NCBI GenBank assembly: GCA_964643965.1
Contig: CAZXVH010000159.1
Span: forward strand, 1 to 8,350
Reading direction: 5' to 3'
Length of the DNA stretch: 8,350 bases
Source of the DNA: GCA-2746795 sp964643965
GTDB taxonomy: Bacteria > Chloroflexota > Anaerolineae > Promineifilales > Promineifilaceae
Shown here: positions 1 to 8,215 of the stretch, one piece after another
Position numbering within the stretch: the stretch's first letter is position 1
How the letters are laid out: each line of letters begins with the position of its first letter
Program-made: the position numbers and the translations under genes
Notes under the pieces: generated by a model
Databases searched by the model: none
Told to the model about the DNA's origin: nothing
Seen by the model: the letters and a program-made list of their open reading frames with translations, nothing else

Positions 1-63
1 CTGTCCACTGTCCACTGTCCACTGTCCACTGTCCACTGTCCACTGTCCACTGTCCCCTGTTCA
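1..63. repeat. CTGTCCA heptamer tandem array, truncated at the window edge
   Basis: Seven exact CTGTCCA units (1-49) are followed by the variants CTGTCCC (50-56) and CTGTTCA (57-63). Read on the minus strand the units are TGGACAG, GGGACAG and TGAACAG. The TGA of the TGAACAG unit is the stop codon of the Kelch gene, so the array begins at the end of that gene and continues out of the window to the left. Units of the same family occur inside ileS at 3404-3445. There are no unique spacers, so this is not a CRISPR array. Confidence 0.95.
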
Positions 64-2118
64 CTGATTCACCCGAATCTGATAATAATTACCCGGATTC
101 ACCTGCACCGGGAACGTCTGCTGCACTACCACAAAATATCTGCCAGGAGGCAGATTGGGCAAATTGACCGACTTATTCCACCCTTCAAACGGCAGATCGT
201 CCACCCCGCGCAGGAGCTTATTGTTGTCATAGACATACAAATTCAAGATCGTATCGCTGGCTACATTAGTCAAATTCACATTCACCGTTTTCATTTGAGC
301 TAAATCAAAATAATAGGTATTGTAAAAGATGCGCGAACTGGTGAAATTTTGGCTCAATGTGGTATTAACGGGTAACCGCCAGGCTGTGGCCAGGCTGTGA
401 TTATTGCCCAGGCCAGTACCGTTAAAAATGGCGGGCAAATAGCTATTTTTGCCCAAAATTTGCACCTTAAACACGCGCGGCTCCAAATTTATGCCAGTCA
501 CATCAAAGCTGCCGCCCAATGACCACAAATAGTTGCCCACAAAGCCGCCGCCCGGCCACACCAACGCCGGTTTAAGCGCCTGCCCGCCCAAATCATAGGG
601 TAAAGGCAGGACAGACCATTGGTTGGTGACCGGATCGTATACTTCTACTTCTGCCACCGAGAGGCCATTCGCGCCCACCCCGCCATAAACAACCCATTTG
701 CCATCAGGCGATACGGCGCTGTGGGCAAAATAACGGGGCACGTTCATATTGCCGGTGGCCTGCCAACTGGAAACCGTGGCGGCATTGGCGCATTCTCCGT
801 TGGGGATTAACGCCGGGGGGAAGGTATTTTGATTGATGTTTAGGCCGCCAGCTACGCAAACACGATTGCCCACTCTAGCCGCCGTGTGACCGTAACGAGG
901 TGAAATCATCGGCTGGGCCTTGTCCCAGCGGTGGCCCTGGGGCAGGCTGGGCGTGTAAATCAATACCTGGTCGAGCGCTGTTGAAGTTGATGTAAAGGGA
1001 TAGCCAGTCCCCACCACGCCGCCTGTCACGTAATAGCGTGGCGTGGTAGTGGAGCTGCTGGGAGCGGCGGCCGCATAGGCAAAAGTCTGGGTCAGAGCGC
1101 CACCGCCCACTAATTCTGGCGCTTGATCCCAGCTTCCCAGGTCTAAATCAAAATACCAATGTTGTAAGCTGGCGTTTGGGCCGCTCACGCCGGCGCTGCC
1201 ACCGGGCACATAAATGCGCCGTGTGGCTGGAATGCTGCCGGTGTCGTGGAGATAAACGGCCGTTGTGTTTAACAAAGCTGGTGGAAATGAGGGCAGCGAT
1301 GTCCATTGGTTGTTCCCCGTATCATATTTCCAGGTATCAGACAATAGTATTCCATCCGGTCCGCGCCCGCCAAAGAGATACATGTCTGATCCCAGCATCA
1401 CGGTGGTATGGCGGGTGCGGGGTAAAGCCGTTGTGCCTCCGCCCACCAGCGCCGCCGATTCCTGCCAGAAGGTAGTAAAGGGATCAATTTGCGCGGAGAA
1501 ATAGAGCCACTGCGGGCTGCTACCCCCCGGAGACCAATCGGCTACCTCAATGTAATAAGTCGTGCCGCGGCGCACATTAAACGTCACTTCTGAACTGAAG
1601 CCGATGGCGTCATCGTTACAAGCCACAGTCACCAAATCACCACAAGCGCCTGTGTGGACGGCCAAAACAGTGTCATAAGAAGGCGTTTGGGGCGAGGCAG
1701 GCAGCGTACTGACCGAAAGAATGCCGTTATACTGCGGCGTAAATTGAAACCAGACAGTGCGATACCCTTTACCGGGTGTGCCCCACATGCAGTTTAACAC
1801 AGGGTCATCTGAGGCGGTCGTCATGATAGAAACATCCGTCACCGAACCATCCGCCGGACTCGTCCGCGATAAATTGATGGTCGTCGCCATGGAACAGTGA
1901 TCTGAACCAGGTTGTGCCTGAAGCGCAAATGGGTTAATGCCAAATTCAAAAGAGGGCGCGGCCTGCGCTGCCATTTGCTCGATTTCCGCGTAGGTGATGG
2001 ATGTTTCTGGCGGCGGCGTCACCGGCACAGGCAGTGACCCCGGATCATCTTGGGCTGCCGCCCAGGCAGCCGTTAAACTCCCCAACAAAATTACCACCAA
2101 CATAAATACTCGACGCAT
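61..2118 (-). CDS. Secreted Kelch-repeat protein with N- and C-terminal PPC-like domains
   Basis: This 685-aa protein is probably exported. Residues 1-22 form a signal peptide with a basic start (MRR), a hydrophobic core and an Ala-rich end (AWAAA, cleavage near 22). Residues about 75-212 resemble a PPC-type beta-sandwich (TVWFQFTP, SYDTVLAVHTG, CNDD, YYIEVADW). Residues about 235-555 contain Kelch-type blades, each with an Arg-His/Tyr-x-His element, a Gly-Gly turn and a trailing Trp: RHTTVMLGSDMYLFGG, RYGHTAARVGNRVCVAGG, YDPVTNQWSVLPLP. Residues about 573-685 form a second PPC-like domain (TYYFDLAQMKTVNVNL, DTILNLYVYD, PGRYFVVVQQ). Such domains usually bind protein or carbohydrate outside the cell. 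I see no catalytic domain and no obvious wall-anchoring signal. The start is set by GGAGG at 2125-2129, six bases upstream of the ATG. A terminator separates the gene from ileS, so it is probably transcribed on its own. The ligand is unknown. Confidence 0.9.
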   Translation of the reverse strand: MRRVFMLVVILLGSLTAAWAAAQDDPGSLPVPVTPPPETSITYAEIEQMAAQAAPSFEFGINPFALQAQPGSDHCSMATTINLSRTSPADGSVTDVSIMTTASDDPVLNCMWGTPGKGYRTVWFQFTPQYNGILSVSTLPASPQTPSYDTVLAVHTGACGDLVTVACNDDAIGFSSEVTFNVRRGTTYYIEVADWSPGGSSPQWLYFSAQIDPFTTFWQESAALVGGGTTALPRTRHTTVMLGSDMYLFGGRGPDGILLSDTWKYDTGNNQWTSLPSFPPALLNTTAVYLHDTGSIPATRRIYVPGGSAGVSGPNASLQHWYFDLDLGSWDQAPELVGGGALTQTFAYAAAAPSSSTTTPRYYVTGGVVGTGYPFTSTSTALDQVLIYTPSLPQGHRWDKAQPMISPRYGHTAARVGNRVCVAGGLNINQNTFPPALIPNGECANAATVSSWQATGNMNVPRYFAHSAVSPDGKWVVYGGVGANGLSVAEVEVYDPVTNQWSVLPLPYDLGGQALKPALVWPGGGFVGNYLWSLGGSFDVTGINLEPRVFKVQILGKNSYLPAIFNGTGLGNNHSLATAWRLPVNTTLSQNFTSSRIFYNTYYFDLAQMKTVNVNLTNVASDTILNLYVYDNNKLLRGVDDLPFEGWNKSVNLPNLPPGRYFVVVQQTFPVQVNPGNYYQIRVNQ
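1255..1264. repeat. AACGGCCGTT palindrome, copy 1 (inside the Kelch gene)
   Basis: Perfect 10-bp palindrome. The reading frame gives Thr-Ala-Val at residues 286-288 of the Kelch protein. Confidence 0.9.
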
Positions 2119-2124
2119 GAGCAG

Positions 2125-2129
2125 CCTCC
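2125..2129 (-). promoter_or_regulatory. Ribosome binding site of the Kelch gene
   Basis: The minus strand reads GGAGG six bases before the ATG at 2118. The signal peptide starts directly at this ATG, which supports it over the internal Met6. Confidence 0.8.
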
Positions 2130-2153
2130 ACAGGAATTACCAACGCAGGTTTG

Positions 2154-2159
2154 ATTGTA
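2154..2159 (-). promoter_or_regulatory. Possible -10 box for the Kelch gene
   Basis: The minus strand reads TACAAT (one mismatch to TATAAT) about 36 bases before the start codon and just past the ileS terminator. No convincing -35 box lies 16-18 bases upstream, so this is only a candidate. Confidence 0.25.
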
Positions 2160-2174
2160 ACAAAGAGCGCCCCC

Positions 2175-2209
2175 AAAAAGAAACCGGTTGCTGCTGCCAA
2201 CACCCGGTT
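2175..2209 (-). terminator. Intrinsic terminator downstream of ileS
   Basis: On the minus strand a hairpin (2209-2182) is formed by AACCGG pairing with CCGGTT, one G/A mismatch, then TGTTG pairing with CAGCA (one G-U pair), closed by the tetraloop GCAG. It is followed directly by the T-rich tail TCTTTTT. This is the form of a Rho-independent terminator. It lies 54 bases past the ileS stop codon and would insulate the Kelch gene from ileS transcription. Confidence 0.75.
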
Positions 2210-2225
2210 CTTATTTTACGAGCTA

Positions 2226-2258
2226 AGAAGTTCAACTTTTGGCAAAAGTTGAACTTCT
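2226..2258. repeat. Perfect 33-nt palindrome (15-bp arms, 3-nt loop)
   Basis: The arm AGAAGTTCAACTTTT (2226-2240) is perfectly complementary to AAAAGTTGAACTTCT (2244-2258), with loop GGC. The element starts five bases after the ileS stop codon. It is AT-rich and has no T-tract on either side, so it is a poor intrinsic terminator. It could be an mRNA 3'-end stabiliser, a protein-binding site or a dispersed palindromic repeat. The function is not shown by the sequence. Confidence 0.9.
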
Positions 2259-2262
2259 GTCA

Positions 2263-5697
<3,435 letters not shown>

Positions 5698-5703
5698 TCT
5701 TTT

Positions 5704-5707
5704 CTCC
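5704..5707 (-). promoter_or_regulatory. Ribosome binding site that decides the ileS start
   Basis: The minus strand reads GGAG followed by AAAAGA and ATG (5697). The alternative ATG at 5709 overlaps this site and lacks one of its own. Confidence 0.7.
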
Positions 5708-5728
5708 ATATTAGTATGGGATGGTTTT

Positions 5729-5763
5729 GATTTTAGATTGACGATTTTTGATTGACGATTAGG
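5729..5763. repeat. GATTNNN heptamer array upstream of ileS
   Basis: Five 7-nt units: GATTTTA, GATTGAC, GATTTTT, GATTGAC, GATTAGG. The array lies about 30 bases upstream of the ileS start, in its leader or promoter. The unit differs from the other arrays in this window but has the same period as the one at 1-63. Confidence 0.8.
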
Positions 5764-5801
5764 CCGTTTCTCAGGTGATGCAGTTTTTTTTGGAAACGGC
5801 C
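5762..5801. repeat. Hairpin: 9-bp inverted repeat in the ileS upstream region
   Basis: GGCCGTTTC (5762-5770) is perfectly complementary to GAAACGGCC (5793-5801), with a 22-nt loop containing a run of eight T on the plus strand. The right arm lies within an AACGGCCGTT copy. No T-tract follows either arm, so it is not a standard terminator. It may be a leader structure for ileS or simply a paired half-site of the palindrome. Confidence 0.6.
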
Positions 5802-5804
5802 GTT
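5795..5804. repeat. AACGGCCGTT palindrome, copy 4 (intergenic)
   Basis: Perfect copy in the spacer upstream of ileS. It overlaps the right arm of the hairpin at 5762-5801. Confidence 0.9.
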
Positions 5805-5838
5805 GTAATTCGTGTGTTTTTACACTGAAATCTAAATT

Positions 5839-5949
5839 TCATTTGGGAAGATAGTTTTGATTTTCTCTAAGCCAACTTTTCATTGGCAAAACATGCCATC
5901 TTCCATTTTGATCGATAATTTTTACTTTGAATTGTTTCCTGTTGTTCAT
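5839..5949 (-). CDS. Putative 36-aa basic small protein
   Basis: A short minus-strand ORF lies 40 bases downstream of the protease gene. It starts MNNRKQFKVKIIDQNGRW and ends NQNYLPK before TGA. The case for translation is GAGGA at 5956-5960, six bases before the ATG at 5949. An in-frame ATG at 5955 directly abuts this site and is unlikely to be used. The product is basic (many Lys/Arg), has no membrane segment or signal peptide, and resembles no family I recognise. Its base composition is as AT-rich as the two genes before it, which suggests it belongs to the same cassette. It could also be the remnant of a longer gene, or a chance ORF. Confidence 0.45.
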   Translation of the reverse strand: MNNRKQFKVKIIDQNGRWHVLPMKSWLRENQNYLPK

Positions 5950-5955
5950 GTTCAT

Positions 5956-5960
5956 TCCTC
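5956..5960 (-). promoter_or_regulatory. Ribosome binding site of the 36-aa ORF
   Basis: GAGGA on the minus strand, six bases before the ATG at 5949. It is the main reason for calling the small ORF. Confidence 0.45.
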
Positions 5961-5981
5961 TATGAAAAATTACCCTGTCAA

Positions 5982-5991
5982 AACGGCCGTT
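5982..5991. repeat. AACGGCCGTT palindrome, copy 5 (at the protease stop codon)
   Basis: Perfect copy whose first two minus-strand bases (AA) are part of the TAA stop codon of the protease gene (5992-5990). Confidence 0.9.
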
Positions 5992-6370
5992 ATCCCCGCC
6001 GAATCTCCATCTCTTTCAGATCAATTACAGCACCAGTTGTTTGTAAAAAATCAAACGCAAGAATGGCTTCAAAACCAAACTCTTCATAACTCTTGCCTGA
6101 TTCAATGACAAAGTTTTCTAAGACCATATCACCCACAGCAATACGATCAATCGGCATTTCGATAACAGATTCGGAACCGCCTATACCTATAATTTGCCGA
6201 ATAATTGCGCCTGGTTTTGGTTGAATGCTTGCTTGGTTCAACTTATCCGTTGGGAATAATGATCCACCAGACCCGGTATCTAATAAGACATTTTTGAACT
6301 CGACGTATTTTCCGTCGTGTTGTAACGCTACAGAAACTAGAGGCTGCCCTCCAACGATGCGAATTTTCAT
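5990..6370 (-). CDS. Retropepsin-like aspartic protease (clan AA type)
   Basis: A 126-aa protein with a single-lobe, retropepsin-like architecture. The catalytic motif is LLDTGSGGS, with Asp-Thr-Gly-Ser at residues 31-34. A glycine-rich segment at 61-65 (IGIGG) sits where a flap is expected. ILAFDFL (103-109) corresponds to the usual ILGxDFL, with Ala in place of Gly. Such single-domain proteases normally work as homodimers, each subunit giving one Asp. There is no signal peptide or membrane segment, so it is probably cytoplasmic. The ATG at 6370 overlaps the upstream stop codon (ATGA) and has GGAG six bases before it; the in-frame ATG at 6394 lies deeper in the upstream gene and is less likely. 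The overlap implies translational coupling to the 87-aa gene, whose product may be a partner or substrate. The substrate is unknown. Confidence 0.85.
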   Translation of the reverse strand: MKIRIVGGQPLVSVALQHDGKYVEFKNVLLDTGSGGSLFPTDKLNQASIQPKPGAIIRQIIGIGGSESVIEMPIDRIAVGDMVLENFVIESGKSYEEFGFEAILAFDFLQTTGAVIDLKEMEIRRG

Positions 6371-6630
6371 GCAATACTCCGTACGCCATGCCAATGTCGC
6401 ACTTTGATTTGCACTTCATCGCTATCTGTATGGGCTACATACATTTCTCTTTGTGGCGATTTTTCATGTAATTGTTGGTAAAGTTCCATAGCTGGATAAA
6501 AGTCGGCAAAGGCATCAATGACAGCCCATTGTTCCACAATGCGGCGATTCTCTTCTGTTGTATGCGCCTCTAGTGCTTCAGCCAAAACCCATTTTTGTGG
6601 GTATTGTTGACGTATATTTTGCCATTTCAT
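6367..6630 (-). CDS. Conserved-looking 87-aa hypothetical protein paired with the protease
   Basis: A small soluble protein beginning MKWQNIRQQYPQKWVLAEA and ending RHWHGVRSIA. It has an N-terminal Trp/Tyr-rich segment, a helical acidic middle (EALEAHTTEENRRIVEQW) and a C-terminal strand-like region (REMYVAHTD, VQIKVRHW). I recall similar small proteins next to retropepsin-like proteases in cyanobacteria, but I know of no assigned function. The start is certain: GGAGGTGAT (6635-6643) is a near-perfect anti-SD match, eight bases before the ATG at 6630. An upstream ATG at 6645 overlaps that site. The gene ends in an ATGA overlap with the protease gene. Its base composition is clearly AT-richer than ileS, which hints at a separate origin for this cassette. 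An antitoxin-like or adaptor role is possible but not supported by a motif. Confidence 0.75.
   Translation of the reverse strand: MKWQNIRQQYPQKWVLAEALEAHTTEENRRIVEQWAVIDAFADFYPAMELYQQLHEKSPQREMYVAHTDSDEVQIKVRHWHGVRSIA
6377..6380 (-). promoter_or_regulatory. Ribosome binding site deciding the protease start
   Basis: GGAG on the minus strand, six bases before the ATG of the ATGA overlap and inside the end of the upstream gene. Confidence 0.7.
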
Positions 6631-6634
6631 GCTA

Positions 6635-6643
6635 ATCACCTCC
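6635..6643 (-). promoter_or_regulatory. Strong ribosome binding site of the 87-aa gene
   Basis: GGAGGTGAT on the minus strand matches the 16S anti-SD almost in full. It fixes the start at 6630 instead of the upstream ATG at 6645. It suggests that the cassette is efficiently translated. Confidence 0.85.
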
Positions 6644-6686
6644 ATACAACCTATTCCAACAATTTTCTCTCATCTTAGCACATCTG

Positions 6687-7379
6687 TTAGTAGTAGTTGA
6701 TATATTGCTGAGCAACGGCCGTTAAGCCGTCATCCCGTATCATCCCCAGCGGCCACCCACTCTGCGCATCCCGCTGAATAATACGCCAGTTGCCCTCGCC
6801 CCACGACAATTTGTAAGGCGTGTATTGGCGCACTTTTCCGGCCGCTTCCATCTCCATGAAATCCGTGATCATCATGAAATACTCAAAATCAACGACCTGC
6901 ACCGCTAAAGTATTTTCATCGCCCACTTTGCCGTTTAGGGTAACAGCCGTTTTCGGTTCATTCCCACGCCAGCCGGCAAAATGCAAACCCGCCACCGACG
7001 GAAACCAGAAGCGGTACCCTCTGGGCAGCTCTAAAACTTGCTCAGATGTTTTGCCATTGACGGTGTGCATGGCGGTAACAGAATCGCTCTCCAAAACCAC
7101 AACGCCCACCACCTGTAACCCACCGCTCGCCTGCGTCCAAAAACGAACCTTTAACCGTTCCACCCCACCGTCCGCATTGACCAGCGCATGATACAAATAC
7201 GTATGTCCCGAAGCCGCAGACCGCGCATCCAAATCTACCCGCAAAAACCGATACCCCTCAGCCGCCGCCGTCAAGCGCCAGGTCTCCACCGCTCCCGTCG
7301 GTCGGCCGTCCAATTCATACCGGTATTTCCCGGCCATGATTGGTTTTTCATATGGTTGCTCACGAATGATAAAACGCAT
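6687..7379 (-). CDS. Uncharacterised 230-aa protein
   Basis: I do not recognise this protein. It has no signal peptide, membrane segment or Cys motif and reads as a beta-rich soluble protein with many aromatic residues: TWRLTAAAEGYRFLRVDL (33-50), HTYLYHALVN (59-68), LKVRFWT (76-82), LPRGYRFWFPS (118-128), and FEYFMM (165-170). It ends DDGLTAVAQQYINYY. Alternating strands with a Trp/Tyr-rich core suggest a lipocalin- or START-like barrel, but no motif proves this. The start is uncertain: the ATG at 7379 has no clear ribosome binding site, a TTG at 7385 is also possible, and ATG 7337 (MAGKYRYELDG) is a shorter option. The gene lies 68 bases downstream of alaX and may be cotranscribed with it. 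It carries one AACGGCCGTT copy and one near-copy (6942-6951, AACAGCCGTT), both read as Thr-Ala-Val. Confidence 0.75.
   Translation of the reverse strand: MRFIIREQPYEKPIMAGKYRYELDGRPTGAVETWRLTAAAEGYRFLRVDLDARSAASGHTYLYHALVNADGGVERLKVRFWTQASGGLQVVGVVVLESDSVTAMHTVNGKTSEQVLELPRGYRFWFPSVAGLHFAGWRGNEPKTAVTLNGKVGDENTLAVQVVDFEYFMMITDFMEMEAAGKVRQYTPYKLSWGEGNWRIIQRDAQSGWPLGMIRDDGLTAVAQQYINYY
6714..6723. repeat. AACGGCCGTT palindrome, copy 6 (end of the 230-aa gene)
   Basis: Perfect copy. The frame gives Thr-Ala-Val at residues 220-222, eleven residues before the end of the protein's stop codon. Confidence 0.9.
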
Positions 7380-7390
7380 AATCAAGGAAA

Positions 7391-7414
7391 GAGCTAGAGC
7401 AAGAGCAAGAGTGA
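7391..7414. repeat. Short GAGNNA hexamer array between alaX and the 230-aa gene
   Basis: Four 6-nt units: GAGCTA, GAGCAA, GAGCAA, GAGTGA. Its GAGCTAGAG start is partly complementary to CTCTAGCTT at 7446-7454, at the alaX stop codon, so the two ends of the spacer could pair in the transcript. The pairing is short and no T-tract follows. Confidence 0.55.
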
Positions 7415-7447
7415 GGACGTGAACATCTCTAACTCCCGCCCAATCCT

Positions 7448-8206
7448 CTAGCTTTCTAGCTCCACGTAAATACGCTTGTTGATCTTGCCCTTGCTCTTGT
7501 AATCCACAATGCGCATCCGACCCACTTCGCTGGTATTGTGGACATGTGTGCCGCCATCAGCCTGCAAATCGAGGCCAACCAGTTCTACCGTGCGTATTTC
7601 AGTAATGCCTGCGGGCAGCAGATTGATCTTGGTGCGAATCAGGTCTGGAATTTGGAACGCTTCTTCACGAGGCAAAATTTGCACCCGCACCTCTCGCGCC
7701 GCGGCTACTTCACGGTTAACGGCCGTTTCTATTTCAGCCACCAACTCCTGCCGCATCGTCTCAAACTCAAAATCCATGCGCCCTTGCAGCGGCTCCATGT
7801 TGCCGCCCGTCACCTGCGCCCCATAATCACGCCAGACCACACCGCAAAGGATGTGCATGGCGGTGTGGGTGCGCATCAGTTGGTAACGTCGCTCCCAATC
7901 CAGCTTGCCAGTAACGGCTTGTCCTGAGCTTGCCGAAGTGGCTTGTCCTGAGCTTGCCGAAGTGGCCGTTCCCACCCCCGGCAACTCTCCATCAATAAAA
8001 TGCACCACCTGCCTATCGGCCTTCTTCACCTTCACCACATCCCAGGCTAATTCACCGGATTGCAGTCTGCCAAAATCACAAGGTTGCCCGCCGCCGCCCG
8101 GATAAAAAGCCGTGCGATCCAAGACCACGCCCCCTGCCACCTGCGCCACCACCACCGCCTCAAATTCCCGTATATACGCATCTGTCAAAAACAATAAATC
8201 AGTCAT
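7448..8206 (-). CDS. alaX: AlaX-type alanyl-tRNA editing hydrolase with a repeat-derived insertion
   Basis: A 252-aa free-standing relative of the AlaRS editing domain. Such enzymes hydrolyse Ser- or Gly-mischarged tRNA-Ala in the cytoplasm. The N-terminal barrel carries FYPGGGGQPCDFG (35-46), the counterpart of the AlaRS FYxxxGGQ element. The core carries RTHTAMH (112-118), with zinc-binding His114 and His118, and DGGTHVHNTSEVG (217-229), with His221. In AlaRS the residue at position 217 is a zinc-binding Cys; here it is Asp. The C-terminal YKSKGKINKRIYVEL is typical of the AlaX-M group. Residues about 82-97 are two TSASSGQA repeats, encoded by a 48-bp insertion in the linker between barrel and core. 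The start ATG at 8206 gives the expected MTDLLFLTDAYIREFEA; AGGA at 8219-8222, twelve bases upstream, may be the ribosome binding site. The octamer array begins nine bases upstream. Confidence 0.92.
   Translation of the reverse strand: MTDLLFLTDAYIREFEAVVVAQVAGGVVLDRTAFYPGGGGQPCDFGRLQSGELAWDVVKVKKADRQVVHFIDGELPGVGTATSASSGQATSASSGQAVTGKLDWERRYQLMRTHTAMHILCGVVWRDYGAQVTGGNMEPLQGRMDFEFETMRQELVAEIETAVNREVAAAREVRVQILPREEAFQIPDLIRTKINLLPAGITEIRTVELVGLDLQADGGTHVHNTSEVGRMRIVDYKSKGKINKRIYVELES
7718..7727. repeat. AACGGCCGTT palindrome, copy 7 (alaX)
   Basis: Perfect copy. The frame gives Thr-Ala-Val at AlaX residues 161-163. Confidence 0.9.
7918..7965. mobile_element. Two tandem 24-bp units splitting an AACGGCCGTT site in alaX
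   Basis: Two identical 24-bp units (7918-7941 and 7942-7965), each containing CCTGAGCTTGCCGAAG. The flanks are AACGG (7913-7917) and CCGTT (7966-7970), so removing the 48 bp restores AACGGCCGTT exactly. Each unit adds 8 residues (TSASSGQA) in frame. The core resembles a short dispersed repeat I recall from many bacterial genomes, often as CTTCGGCAAGCTCAGGAC. Because each unit ends in GG, the exact boundary can slide by two bases. Confidence 0.8.
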
Positions 8207-8215
8207 GTTGTCACT

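Noticed and set aside
1..63. CRISPR array at the left or right edge
   Set aside because: The units are 7 and 8 nt and strictly contiguous, with no unique spacers and no cas genes in the window.
61..2118. Secreted subtilisin-like peptidase, because of the PPC domains
   Set aside because: PPC domains often accompany peptidases, but no catalytic domain is present. The central region is made of Kelch-type repeats.
5698..5709. Longer ileS start at 5709
   Set aside because: The ATG at 5709 overlaps the GGAG that serves the ATG at 5697, and has no ribosome binding site of its own.
5710..5838. T-box riboswitch upstream of ileS
   Set aside because: T-box leaders often control ileS, but neither the conserved AGGGTGGNACCGCG-like sequence nor a terminator/antiterminator pair with a T-tract is present in this spacer.
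5857..6108. Plus-strand 83-codon frame
   Set aside because: It overlaps the protease and the 36-aa ORF in antisense, has no ribosome binding site and no recognisable domain.
6371..6394. Longer protease start at 6394
   Set aside because: It would enlarge the overlap with the upstream gene to 28 bases, whereas the ATG at 6370 has a good ribosome binding site and the typical ATGA overlap.
5839..6630. Toxin-antitoxin operon
   Set aside because: Small overlapping genes suggest it, but there is no toxin fold or DNA-binding antitoxin motif. The DTGS motif clearly points to an aspartic protease.
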